A DNA stretch of 64,000 bases. Source: Brevundimonas subvibrioides ATCC 15264. Its GTDB lineage: Bacteria; Pseudomonadota; Alphaproteobacteria; Caulobacterales; Caulobacteraceae. The stretch is taken from the NCBI RefSeq assembly GCF_000144605.1, contig NC_014375.1, positions 1,736,001 to 1,800,000 of the forward strand, given 5' to 3'. Positions within the stretch are counted from its first letter, which is position 1, and every line of letters starts with the position of its first letter. Shown here piece after piece: positions 9,048 through 17,508 of this stretch. The notes below the pieces were generated by a model. It worked only from the letters and a program-made list of their open reading frames with translations. It did not search any database and was not told the DNA's origin. Position numbers and translations under genes: made by a program.

Positions 9048-9890
9048 ATGCGCATCTTCACCACGACGGTCATCGGACTGGCGGCCCTGGCCTGCGCCGG
9101 CGCGGCACGGCCGCCGCAGGACGACAGCCTGGAGGGCTACCGCCTCGTCTGGAATGACGAGTTCAACACGGATGGGCTGCCAGATCCCACCCGCTGGTCC
9201 TACGACGTCGAACGCAACCGCGACGGCTGGTACAATAACGAACTCCAGTACTACGCCGCCGAAAGGCCGGAAAACGCCCGCGTCGAGAACGGCCACCTCA
9301 TCATCGAGGCGCGGCGCGAACAACTCGGACCGGATCAGGTCGCCGATGCCGGAGGGCAGGCCTATACCTCCGCCCGGTTGATCTCACGCGGCAAGGCGGA
9401 ATGGACCTATGGCTTCTATGAGGTGAAGGCGAGGATACCCTGCGGCCGCGGCACATGGCCCGCCATCTGGATGCTGCCGGTGGCCGACGCCGAGTGGCCG
9501 GCGGGCGGCGAGATCGACATCATGGAACACGTCGGCCATGCCCGCGGCGAGGTCCACGGCACCGTGCACACCACCCGCTACAATCACACCCAGGGCACCG
9601 AGCGGGGCGGCATGAAACGCGTCCGCGACGCCTGCGACGCCTTCCACCGCTATCAGGTGCTCTGGACGCCCGAGGGCATCAACTTCGGCATCGACGATGT
9701 CGGCTACTACCGCTTTCGCAACGACGGTCGCGACGATCCCGCCACCTGGCCGTTCGACGCGCCCTTCTACATGATCCTGAACATCGCCGTCGGCGGCGAC
9801 TGGGGCGGCGTCGAGGGCGTGGACGACCGGGCATTCCCCCAGACGATGGAGATCGACTACGTCCGCGTGTTCCAGCGGGCGCCGTCCTGA
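9048..9890 (+). CDS. Glycoside hydrolase family 16 endo-beta-glucanase (laminarinase-like), secreted
   Basis: A 280-residue enzyme with a short signal peptide (TVIGLAALACAGA) and one GH16 jelly-roll. WNDEFN near residue 35, GTWPAIWMLP, and the catalytic signature EIDIMEH (Glu155 nucleophile, Asp157, Glu160 acid/base) are all present. It ends with the family strand EIDYVRVFQ. GGGAGG five bases before the ATG supports the start. GH16 members of this shape usually cut beta-1,3 or beta-1,3-1,4 glucans internally. Together with the exported GH3 enzyme, receptor and MFS transporter this makes a short degradation-and-uptake pathway. Substrate is inferred; the family is sure. Confidence 0.93.
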   Translation: MRIFTTTVIGLAALACAGAARPPQDDSLEGYRLVWNDEFNTDGLPDPTRWSYDVERNRDGWYNNELQYYAAERPENARVENGHLIIEARREQLGPDQVADAGGQAYTSARLISRGKAEWTYGFYEVKARIPCGRGTWPAIWMLPVADAEWPAGGEIDIMEHVGHARGEVHGTVHTTRYNHTQGTERGGMKRVRDACDAFHRYQVLWTPEGINFGIDDVGYYRFRNDGRDDPATWPFDAPFYMILNIAVGGDWGGVEGVDDRAFPQTMEIDYVRVFQRAPS

Positions 9891-9986
9891 CACCCGGCCC
9901 ATGACACACGGCTCCCGGTCCTTCTTCACCCTGATGCCGAAGAGGCCGTCCGCGCCGGAGCGGCTCAAAGGAGGGACGTTCGCCGA

Positions 9987-10814
9987 TCAGTCGCCGAAGG
10001 GAACCAGAGGAGCGAGCGCCGCGAACACGCCTTTTTCCTTGTGCCGGCGCGCCTGGATTGCGGCCAGGACATCCTCGGGGTTCCACAGCGTCCCCTGCAT
10101 CACCGCCGCCCATTCCAGACTTTCGGCGACGCTGTGGTCACGGGCGTAGGTGATGGCGGCTTTCGAGCCCGACACGGCCAGCGGTGCCTTCCCGGCGATG
10201 GTGGCCGCCATCTGAAGCGCGGCCGCCAGCGTCGCCTCGGCGTCCGAACCGACCGCATTGATGAAGCCCAGGCGCTCGGCCCGGTCGGCGGTCAGGCTGG
10301 TCCCGAGATAGGCCAGTTCGCGCACAACGGCGTCTGGCAGGGTCTTGGGGAGGCGCTGAAGGGTCCCGACGTCGGCCATCATGCCGATGTTGATCTCCTC
10401 GATACGGAAATAGGCGTCTTCCGACGCGAGCCGCAGGTCACAGGCCGAAACCATGTCCAGACCCGCGCCGACGCAGGCCCCTTGAACCGCTGCGATGACG
10501 GGAAAGCGCACCCGCTCCAGCGTCGTCAGGGACTCCTGGAGCTCGCGCGCGGCGTGCTGGAAGGCTTGCCTCCGGGACGACGTGTCCGCCTGGAGGATCG
10601 CGCCACCCGAGAACACGGAGATGTCCATCCCGGCGCAGAAGTTCCTGCCCTCTCCCGAGATGACGAGAGCGCGGACATCGCCCCCGGCGTCGAGTTCGCG
10701 CAGGGCCGGGCCGAAGCTCCTCCAGAACTCCACGTCCAGAGCGTTGGAAGCCTCCGGGCGCGTCAGGCGGAGATGGGCGACGGCCTCGTCGCGCGTGATC
10801 TGGAATGCGGTCAT
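9987..10814 (-). CDS. Crotonase family, probable delta(3,5)-delta(2,4)-dienoyl-CoA isomerase
   Basis: A 275-residue crotonase-fold protein, annotated broadly as enoyl-CoA hydratase/isomerase. The oxyanion-hole segments are CAGMDI (60-65) and GACVGAGLD (112-120). Asp120, Glu140 and Asp148 have the same spacing (20 and 8) as the catalytic Asp176/Glu196/Asp204 of mammalian ECH1. The segment INIGMMADVGTLQRLPK is characteristic of that subfamily. Known role: shifts conjugated double bonds during beta-oxidation of unsaturated fatty acids. It is convergent with GH16 and unrelated to the glucan locus. Subfamily call rests on motif spacing from memory, not on an alignment. Confidence 0.85.
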   Translation of the reverse strand: MTAFQITRDEAVAHLRLTRPEASNALDVEFWRSFGPALRELDAGGDVRALVISGEGRNFCAGMDISVFSGGAILQADTSSRRQAFQHAARELQESLTTLERVRFPVIAAVQGACVGAGLDMVSACDLRLASEDAYFRIEEINIGMMADVGTLQRLPKTLPDAVVRELAYLGTSLTADRAERLGFINAVGSDAEATLAAALQMAATIAGKAPLAVSGSKAAITYARDHSVAESLEWAAVMQGTLWNPEDVLAAIQARRHKEKGVFAALAPLVPFGD

Positions 10815-11123
10815 GCTCGGCCCCGGAGATGCAATGTCGGGCCACGCATCTCATCGGATGGCACCAGGGGCAAGCACCGGTGTTTTCCATCTGATCCACG
10901 GCCTCTCAACGGTCGGCCGTCATGAACGGATCACCGACAATCCCGGTCTTCGCGATCATCGACCCTCAACCGTCCGTCATGAGGGACGGTTCGGCAGGGC
11001 CTGAAACGGTCGCCGGAAGCCCGCAGACCCCCTCGACCTGTACGCGGACCACGCCGTCTCCCCGGCCGACGGGTCAGCCTTCCTCTCCCTCGACGCCGTT
11101 CTGGACCAGGGCTGATCACCACG
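10815..11123. other. Intergenic stretch without a supported gene
   Basis: Carries the promoter of the minus-strand crotonase gene and GC-rich sequence with short frames only. A frame at 10922-11137 has no ribosome binding site and no recognisable content. No clear repeat or hairpin was found. Confidence 0.4.
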
Positions 11124-11300
11124 ATGCGTCGATCTGACGATCCTCGGCCGCAACGGGATCACGACCCGTCGCGGAGGCTGGCGTGGAACGAAGTCGGCCT
11201 GTATGCGTCGGCACCCGTTCACCCGCCGTGGCCGCGCCCCACCGGGCCGCCCAGGCTCTGGGCCCCCGGGGAAACCGTCGAGACGAAGGATCAGCGATGA
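11124..11300 (+). CDS. Possible proline-rich micro-ORF coupled to the TPR oxygenase gene
   Basis: A 58-codon frame starting ATG at 11124, whose TGA overlaps the ATG of the next gene (ATGA). The C-terminal half is dense in proline (11 Pro in all, including HPPWPRP and TGPPRLW). GC3 is about 76% overall and about 83% in the second half, close to coding levels here. It has no recognised domain and the upstream Shine-Dalgarno match is poor. Overlap with an oxygenase operon makes it a candidate peptide substrate, but it may be chance or a decayed gene. Low confidence. Confidence 0.3.
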   Translation: MRRSDDPRPQRDHDPSRRLAWNEVGLYASAPVHPPWPRPTGPPRLWAPGETVETKDQR

Positions 11301-12781
11301 TCGTGGACTGGAAGCCGGCCCTTGCCGAAGCCCGGTCGGCCCTGGCGCTCGGCGACGCCAGACGGGCGAGGCGGGCGCTGTCGGCAGCCGACCTCGACCC
11401 CGACGCGCCCGACGAGGCCCTGAAACTTCTGGCCAGGGCGCTGCGATCCCTTGGCGAGACCGCAGCGGCCCTGCCGCTTCTCGAGCGTGTGGCCCGGCGC
11501 CAGCCCGGCAGCGCGATCGCCGAGCACAATCTGGCGGCGGCGCTGGGCGATGCCGGGCGGCAGGCGGACAGCGAGGCCGCGGCGCGCCGGGCCATCGCCA
11601 AGGGCGGGTCTGCCCCGGAGACCCGGCTGATCCTCGCGCGGGCGCTTCTGGCCCAGGGCGATCTGGACGAGGCCGAGGTCTGGTTCCGTCGCGCGTTGGA
11701 CCTTCGCGGCGACTTTCTGCCCGCGGTGCGGGACCTGTCCCAGCTCGTCTGGATGCGGAGCGGGGACCTGTCGCGCACATTGGCGGTGCTTGAGCCTTTG
11801 AAGGCACTCGCCGAGTCGCGAGAGGACGCGGCCATCCTCCGGGCGTCGATCCTGCGCGATACGGCCGGCGACGACGCGGCGCTCGCCAGTCTGGTTCCCT
11901 GGCTGGAGTCCGGATCGGTCGAGGTCCTGCTGGCCGCCGCCGCAGCGGCCTCCGGCGTCGATCCTCAACGGGCGCTCGTTCATGCGCGAAACGCCCTGAC
12001 GCGGGCACCGGGGGATCCGCGGGCCGGCATCGCCCTCGCCGCCGCGCTCGTCGCCACCGATCAGGCGCCGGAAGCGGCGACCCTGCTGGAAGGACTGCTG
12101 GACCGGGACCCGGGCCATCAGCACGCGCGGGCCCTCCTGTATACGGCGTGGCGGATGATGGCGGATCCGCGTGCCCTGACGAGCGCCGACTACGCGCGGC
12201 TCGTCCGTGTCTTCCCGCTGGATCCGTTGCCGGATCTGGACAGGCTGTCACGGACGGCGGAGGCCCTGCGGGCGCTTCACCCCTTCAAGGCACATCCCTT
12301 CCAGCAGTCCGTGTCGGCGGGATCCCAATCGTTCATCGATCCGCGCACGGCGGGCGACCCCGACATCAACCAGTTGTTCCGGTCGCTCGAACCCGCCATC
12401 GATTCCTATCTGGCGGAGGCGGCACCGGCCTGGGAAGGAAGCCCGGGGGGCACGGCGTGGCGGATGTCCGGGGCCTGGTCGGTGCGGCTGCGGGCCGGGG
12501 GGCGTCATACCGATCATGTCCACCCGCGCGCCTGGGTGTCGTCCGCGGTCTACATCGTGACCCCGGGGCCGTCCAAACCCGGGAGCCGGGAGGGCTGGCT
12601 GCGGTTCGGGGCGGCACCGGTCGGAAACGGCCGGAACCTGCCGGCGGAGTACTGGGTGCGGCCGGAAGCCGGAACGGTTGTTCTGTTTCGCTCCTGTCTC
12701 TGGCATGGCACCGAGCCCTTCACCGGTCCGGGCGAGCGCCTGACGGTGGCCTTCGACCTTCAGCCGGGGACGACATCCTGA
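11297..12781 (+). CDS. TPR-repeat protein fused to a 2-oxoglutarate/Fe(II) oxygenase domain
   Basis: A 494-residue protein. Residues ~1-290 are alanine/leucine-rich TPR-like helical pairs (for example ALPLLERVARRQPGSAIAE). Residues ~330-490 look like the 2OG-FeII oxygenase family of the Pfam 2OG-FeII_Oxy_5 type, with HTDHVHPRAWVSSAVYI supplying metal ligands, FRSCLWHGTEPF the distal His, and ERLTVAFDL the co-substrate region. AAGGA seven bases upstream supports the ATG at 11297. The stop is two bases before the next oxygenase gene, so the two are co-transcribed. TPRs probably present a protein or peptide substrate. The substrate is unknown. Cytoplasmic, no signal peptide. Confidence 0.8.
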   Translation: MIVDWKPALAEARSALALGDARRARRALSAADLDPDAPDEALKLLARALRSLGETAAALPLLERVARRQPGSAIAEHNLAAALGDAGRQADSEAAARRAIAKGGSAPETRLILARALLAQGDLDEAEVWFRRALDLRGDFLPAVRDLSQLVWMRSGDLSRTLAVLEPLKALAESREDAAILRASILRDTAGDDAALASLVPWLESGSVEVLLAAAAAASGVDPQRALVHARNALTRAPGDPRAGIALAAALVATDQAPEAATLLEGLLDRDPGHQHARALLYTAWRMMADPRALTSADYARLVRVFPLDPLPDLDRLSRTAEALRALHPFKAHPFQQSVSAGSQSFIDPRTAGDPDINQLFRSLEPAIDSYLAEAAPAWEGSPGGTAWRMSGAWSVRLRAGGRHTDHVHPRAWVSSAVYIVTPGPSKPGSREGWLRFGAAPVGNGRNLPAEYWVRPEAGTVVLFRSCLWHGTEPFTGPGERLTVAFDLQPGTTS

Positions 12782-12783
12782 GC

Positions 12784-13500
12784 ATGGCCTACGCGATCGA
12801 TCCCGCCCTGGACGCGGCCCGGATGGCACCGGTGTTCCGTCGCTTCGGACGGCTGCACGTTCCCGGCCTGTTGCAGGCGGACGGCGCGGCGCGTCTCGTT
12901 GAAGCCCTCGACGCGGCCGGGGGCTGGACCCTGTCCACGCGCGGAGCAACCTCCACGGTCGACATTCCCGTCGAGGCCTTCGCCCGGGCCGATGCGCCCG
13001 CGCGGGCCGCCCTTGCGGACACCGCGCGGCAGGAAGCCCGCACAGGTTTCCACTACCTGTTCGAGACCCTGAGAGTCAGCGATCTGGCGGAGACGGGGGC
13101 ACATCTGCCGGACCCGCTACGTGAGCTCTATCAGTGGCTGAACAGCCCGGCGTTCCTCGGTTTCGCCGCCGAGATCTCGGGTTTTGACGACCTGGCCTAC
13201 GTCGATGCCCAGGCGACCCGCTTCAGGCCGGGCCACTATCTGACCGAGCACGATGACGAAAAGCCGGACGCCGGTCGGCGGCTGGCCTACGTCCTGAACC
13301 TCAGCCCGGGATGGCGTCCGTCGTGGGGAGGCCTGCTCGGCTTCATCGACGCCGACGGACATCTGGCGGAGGCCTATACGCCGGCGTTCAATGCCTTGAA
13401 TCTGTTCAGGACGCCCCAACCGCACCTGGTGACCCAGGTCGCTGACTTCGCGGGCGGGACCCGCCTTTCGATCACCGGCTGGATACGCACCAACCGCTGA
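12784..13500 (+). CDS. 2OG-Fe(II) oxygenase, prolyl-4-hydroxylase-like
   Basis: A 238-residue double-stranded beta-helix enzyme. The facial triad is H156-x-D158 (in YLTEHDDEK) and His214 (PQPHLV), with Arg227 in TRLSITGW as probable 2-oxoglutarate ligand, the layout of the Tpa1/P4H group. The start is ATG 12784, two bases after the upstream stop; the longer frame from 12148 is only the shadow of the TPR gene. It forms an operon with the TPR oxygenase and sits just before a very large TonB-dependent receptor. It probably hydroxylates a proline or similar residue in a protein or peptide. Target unknown. Confidence 0.85.
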   Translation: MAYAIDPALDAARMAPVFRRFGRLHVPGLLQADGAARLVEALDAAGGWTLSTRGATSTVDIPVEAFARADAPARAALADTARQEARTGFHYLFETLRVSDLAETGAHLPDPLRELYQWLNSPAFLGFAAEISGFDDLAYVDAQATRFRPGHYLTEHDDEKPDAGRRLAYVLNLSPGWRPSWGGLLGFIDADGHLAEAYTPAFNALNLFRTPQPHLVTQVADFAGGTRLSITGWIRTNR

Positions 13501-13866
13501 GAATTGGTGCTCGAGACGAGCGGCGCCACGCGACAACTTGTTGCATCTGCCATCCCTCGCGACGCTCGTGACCTGCCGGATTAAGCAACCTTCCGGTTGA
13601 AGAGCAACGCTATTCGGTAACGGTTTAAGCGCGTGTTTTCACGCGAGAAACGTTGCATCCAAAATCGTCGTTATTAGTCATTATGCGATGAGAAATCGCT
13701 GGTATTAAATGGTCATACTGTAACGATGTTACAAGAAATGCGATTGACTGTCATTATGATGCATATAACCGTCACATTTGTGCCGGGTCTGTGACCGTCG
13801 CGCTGCACGACTAAGGCAAGCTTGTATGTTCCGCCTGTACTGGCGATATCAGTGAAAGAGTATTCT
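13501..13866 (+). promoter_or_regulatory. AT-rich promoter region of the second TonB-dependent receptor, with palindrome
   Basis: This 366-bp gap is much richer in A+T than anything near it (13600-13800). It contains the palindrome TGTAACgatGTTACA (13719-13733) and the direct repeat GTCATTATG at 13677 and 13750, 73 bases apart. These look like regulator sites for the receptor gene. No coding frame was seen. Confidence 0.55.
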
Positions 13867-16800
13867 ATGAATGCGTCCGCTTACCGCCGCAGACTGCTGA
13901 ACAGTTCTATGGCATTCGGGGCGTCTGTCGCCGCCGCCTCGCTGGTGTTCGCGACGCCGACCCTGGCGCAGGACGTCGGAACGGCCGGTCAGCCCGATCC
14001 TGCCACCCAGTCGGACGAGGCGGCTCAGGTCGACGACGTCGTGGTCACGGGATCGCGGATCAGCCGCCAGGACTATCAGGCGACCAGCCCGATCGTGACC
14101 GTCACCCAGGAAGACTTCCAGGCGACCGGCTCGGTGACCATCGACACCCTGGTCAACGACCTTCCGCAGTTCGTGCCGTCGGTGAACTCGTCGTCGAACA
14201 ACCCTTCGAACGGCGGTCAGGCCAACATCAACCTGCGGGGTCTCGGGACCCAGCGCACGCTGGTGCTGATGAACGGTCGACGGGTCGTTCCGTCCAACTC
14301 GGACGGTACGGTCGACATCAACCTGCTGCCCACGCCGCTGATCCAGAACATCGAGGTCATTTCGGGTGGTGCCTCGGCGGCCTATGGCTCGGACGCGCTC
14401 GCCGGTGTGGCCAACTTTATCCTGAACGAGAATTTCGAGGGCGTTCAGTTCGACGCCCAGTACGGCGTCACCGACCGCCAGGACGGCGTCAGCGAAAGCT
14501 ACGCCCTGACGCTGGGCGGTGAGATCGCCGACGGCCGGGGCCATCTGGTCCTGTCGCTCGGTCACTCCAGCCGCGACCAGATCTTCAACCGCGATCGCGA
14601 GTTCTCGGCGATCTCGGGTCCGTCGGGCACCACGCCGCTCGGCAGCACGACCTTCGATTCGACCAACCTTCCCAGCCAAACCCTGGTCCAAAGCTATTTC
14701 GGGGACGGGGCCCTGACCAACACGGGCCAGTTCGGCTTCAACAACGACGGCTCCGTCTTCAGCTACGTCCGCACGCTGAACTTCGACAGCCCGGGCGGCA
14801 TCGACTACGACGGCTACGCCAATCCCGGCGTGGGCGACTACGTCTACAACACGGGCCCCCTGAACCTGAACCAGCTGGGACTGAACCGCTGGAACGCCTA
14901 CGTCGGCGGTCGTTACGAGATCAACGCCGGGGCCGAGGTCTACGCGAACCTGCTGTTCACGGAATACGACTCGGCCAATGAACTGGCGGCCAGCCCTGCG
15001 GCCGGCAACGTCCCGGCCACCGGCTTCCGCGTGCCGGTCACCAACCCGTTCATCTCTGCCGACCTCGCCGCGCTGCTGGCGTCGCGCCCCACGCCCGGCG
15101 GCTCCTTCCTGCTGAACAAGCGCTTCAACGCGCTCGGCGGTCGCCGCGCCAACGAGAACTACAACGTCTACCAGAGCACGGTGGGTGTTCGCGGCGACCT
15201 CGTCGGCCTGCGTGACTGGACCTATGACGTCTACGCCCAGTACGGCCGCGTCCTGCGGACGTCCGTGCAATCCGGCAACGTCTCGCGCTCGGCGGTCCAG
15301 AGGCTTCTGGACGCCGCCGACGGCGGGGCTTCGCTCTGCGCCGGCGGTTTCGACTGGTACGGCGAGACCGCGCTCTCGGCCGAATGCGCCACCTACATCG
15401 GCCGGACCGCCCAGAACGTGACCGAGCAGGAGCAGTCGGTGGTCGAGGCCACGCTGCAGGGCAGCCTGCTGGAGCTCCCGGCCGGAGACCTGCGCTTCGC
15501 GGGCGGCATCCAGTACCGCGAGGACGTCTTCGCCTTCCGCCCGGACGCCTCCCTGGCCCAGGTCAATCCCGTCGTGGTCCGTCCCGACGGCGGCTCGGTG
15601 GGCGGCTCCGAGATCGCCGGCTTCAACCCCGGCCAGCCTCTGGTGGGTGACACCAACTCGGTCGAGTACTTCCTGGAAGTGCTGGTCCCCCTCCTGTCGG
15701 ACCTGCCCTTCATCCAGCAACTGGACCTGAACCTGGGCTACCGGCTCTCGGATTATTCGACTGTGGGCTACGTCGATGCCTACAAGGCCGACCTCGACTG
15801 GGAGATCACCGACTTCCTGCGGGTCCGCGGTGGCGTCCAGCGCGCCGTCCGTGCCCCGTCCGTCGGGGAACTGTTCGCCCCGGTGAACACCTCCTTCCCG
15901 AGCGTGGGCACCGTTTCGGCCACCGGCATCTCCGGCGACCCCTGCGACATCCGCTCCAGCTACCGCACCGGCCCGAACGCCGCCCAGGTGCGCGATCTGT
16001 GCCTGGCGCAGGGCATCTCGGCCTCGGCCATCGACGCCTATGTCTTCACCAACAACCAGGTCCCCGGCATCACCGGCGGCAATCCCGATCTGGTGGAGGA
16101 AACCTCGGACTCCTTCTCGGCCGGCCTGGTCATCACCTCGCCCTACGACAACGCCTGGCTGTCGGGCTTCTCGGCCTCGATCGACTACTACGACATCGAG
16201 ATCGAGAACGTGATCGGCACGATCGGGGCCTCGGCCCAGCTGCAGGGCTGCTTCAACGCGCGCGGCGAAAACCCGACCTTCGACCCGAACAACGGCTACT
16301 GCGCCCTGTTCGATCGCGATCCGCTGTCGGGCAACGTCAACCAGGCCCGTGAGGTCAACGGCAACCTCGCGACCCTGAAGACGTCCGGCATCGACGCCCA
16401 GTTCGACTGGAATTTCGTCCTCGCAGACATCGGCGCGCCCGACTGGGGCAACCTGAACTTCAACGTGGTCGTCGGCTGGCTCGAGAACCGCGAGCGTCAG
16501 GACGCGCCGGGTGGTCCGTTCACCAACCGCACGGGCACGATCGACAGCGTGTTCGGCAACACCTTCCCGGAATGGAAGTCGCTGGCCTCGGTCAACTGGA
16601 GCCACGGCGCGTTCGGCCTGGGCGCGCGCTGGCGTCATGTCGGCGAGATGACGCAGTTCGGCACGACCAACGAACTGGACGCTGCGAACTACTTCGACAT
16701 CAACGGCAGCTGGGATCTGACCGAACGGGTCAGCCTGCGCTTCACCGTGAACAACGTCGGGGATGAGCAGCCCATCGTCTACTCCCCGGGTGTGCAGGCC

Positions 16801-16869
16801 AATACCGATCCTTCGACCTACGACACCCTCGGTCGGCGCTACTCGGTCGGCCTGACCGCGCGCTTCTAG
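13867..16869 (+). CDS. Large TonB-dependent receptor (1000 residues)
   Basis: Outer-membrane receptor with a signal peptide ending TLAQ, a TonB-box-like segment (VDDVVVTGSRISRQDYQ), a plug with LRGLGTQRTLVLMNGRRV, and GGASAAYGSDALAGVANFI. The barrel ends with LTARF, a C-terminal Phe as needed for BAM insertion. The ATG at 13867 follows a GAAAGAG-like site; the frame from 13822 adds only a non-signal extension. It belongs to the long receptor class common in Caulobacterales that lacks a clear siderophore or sugar signature. Two 2OG oxygenases lie just upstream and an AT-rich promoter precedes it. Ligand unknown. A hairpin follows the stop. Confidence 0.92.
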   Translation: MNASAYRRRLLNSSMAFGASVAAASLVFATPTLAQDVGTAGQPDPATQSDEAAQVDDVVVTGSRISRQDYQATSPIVTVTQEDFQATGSVTIDTLVNDLPQFVPSVNSSSNNPSNGGQANINLRGLGTQRTLVLMNGRRVVPSNSDGTVDINLLPTPLIQNIEVISGGASAAYGSDALAGVANFILNENFEGVQFDAQYGVTDRQDGVSESYALTLGGEIADGRGHLVLSLGHSSRDQIFNRDREFSAISGPSGTTPLGSTTFDSTNLPSQTLVQSYFGDGALTNTGQFGFNNDGSVFSYVRTLNFDSPGGIDYDGYANPGVGDYVYNTGPLNLNQLGLNRWNAYVGGRYEINAGAEVYANLLFTEYDSANELAASPAAGNVPATGFRVPVTNPFISADLAALLASRPTPGGSFLLNKRFNALGGRRANENYNVYQSTVGVRGDLVGLRDWTYDVYAQYGRVLRTSVQSGNVSRSAVQRLLDAADGGASLCAGGFDWYGETALSAECATYIGRTAQNVTEQEQSVVEATLQGSLLELPAGDLRFAGGIQYREDVFAFRPDASLAQVNPVVVRPDGGSVGGSEIAGFNPGQPLVGDTNSVEYFLEVLVPLLSDLPFIQQLDLNLGYRLSDYSTVGYVDAYKADLDWEITDFLRVRGGVQRAVRAPSVGELFAPVNTSFPSVGTVSATGISGDPCDIRSSYRTGPNAAQVRDLCLAQGISASAIDAYVFTNNQVPGITGGNPDLVEETSDSFSAGLVITSPYDNAWLSGFSASIDYYDIEIENVIGTIGASAQLQGCFNARGENPTFDPNNGYCALFDRDPLSGNVNQAREVNGNLATLKTSGIDAQFDWNFVLADIGAPDWGNLNFNVVVGWLENRERQDAPGGPFTNRTGTIDSVFGNTFPEWKSLASVNWSHGAFGLGARWRHVGEMTQFGTTNELDAANYFDINGSWDLTERVSLRFTVNNVGDEQPIVYSPGVQANTDPSTYDTLGRRYSVGLTARF

Positions 16870-16881
16870 GGCGGGTCGGCT

Positions 16882-16915
16882 TTCGGCGGACCCCCGCCTC
16901 CCGGGGTCCGCCGAA
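16882..16915 (+). terminator. Strong GC hairpin after the receptor gene
   Basis: Perfect 13-bp stem (16882-16894 with 16903-16915), 8-base loop. There is no real T-run afterwards, so termination may be weak or bidirectional between the convergent genes. Confidence 0.55.
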
Positions 16916-16961
16916 CTTACCACTGCACAGCCCACACGGCGGTCCCGCCGAGGGGCTGCGG

Positions 16962-17090
16962 TCAGCCCGCGATGAGGATCACGAGCTGAAAGACTTCGCG
17001 CCAGAACAGACCGCAAAGTCCGCCGGTGACCAGCAGCACGACTGTCCTGAACAGCGACCGGGACTGTCGCGCCTCATCCATGGTGGCCAT
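16962..17090 (-). CDS. Small single-span membrane protein
   Basis: 42 residues, with a charged N-terminus (MDEARQSRS) then one hydrophobic span (TVVLLVTGGLCGLF) and a second short hydrophobic stretch (VFQLVILIAG). The ATG at 17090 lies inside the end of the lipoprotein gene (17-base overlap, different frame), so it is probably translated by coupling. GGAAC upstream is a weak ribosome site. No family recognised. It likely works with the lipoprotein in the envelope, an inference from the overlap alone. Confidence 0.5.
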   Translation of the reverse strand: MATMDEARQSRSLFRTVVLLVTGGLCGLFWREVFQLVILIAG

Positions 17091-17508
17091 AACGTTCCAG
17101 ATCCGTTGGAGAGAAGATGCCGAGTTGGCCGTCCTCCCGGGGCAGGACCAACCCGACGTAGGTCCACGAAGAGGTGGCGGCCCTGGGACGATGTTCGGCG
17201 GGAATGGCCCTGGGTTTCCGGTCCGCATCGATGTCGAACATGGCGATGTCCTTCCCGATGATCAGCACGACCCAGTCATCGGCTGTGAGGTAGAGGTTCG
17301 CCGGCGGCCCCATCGGCTCGATATCGCCGACATAGGACCGGAGCCGTCCGGCACGATTGATCAGCGTCAGTTCCAGGGTCGGCTGGCTGAAGGCCCCGTC
17401 GCGCACGCGGAACAGAAGACTGGCCCCCGGCGTGGGAAGCGCGAGGCTCTGCGGTGGGCTGACCTGATCGCAGCCCGCCAGGACGGCGAGGGACAGGGCA
17501 CCGCTCAT
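17074..17508 (-). CDS. Putative lipoprotein of unknown function
   Basis: 144 residues starting MSGALSLAVLAGCDQ, a lipobox (LAGC) very near the N-terminus. The frame is open to 17595, but the upstream part is not signal-like; ATG 17508 has GGA five bases before it. The mature part has beta-rich segments (LLFRVRDGAFSQPTLELTL, ADDWVVLIIGKDIAMF) and no motif I recognise. The gene overlaps the small membrane protein downstream. Convergent with the receptor gene. Function unknown. Confidence 0.6.
   Translation of the reverse strand: MSGALSLAVLAGCDQVSPPQSLALPTPGASLLFRVRDGAFSQPTLELTLINRAGRLRSYVGDIEPMGPPANLYLTADDWVVLIIGKDIAMFDIDADRKPRAIPAEHRPRAATSSWTYVGLVLPREDGQLGIFSPTDLERYGHHG

Noticed and set aside
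13849..17016. 1055-residue frame on the minus strand opposite the large TonB-dependent receptor
   Set aside because: Antisense shadow of a GC3-rich gene: Arg/Val/Gly-rich, no domain, while the plus-strand frame has a signal peptide and full receptor signatures.
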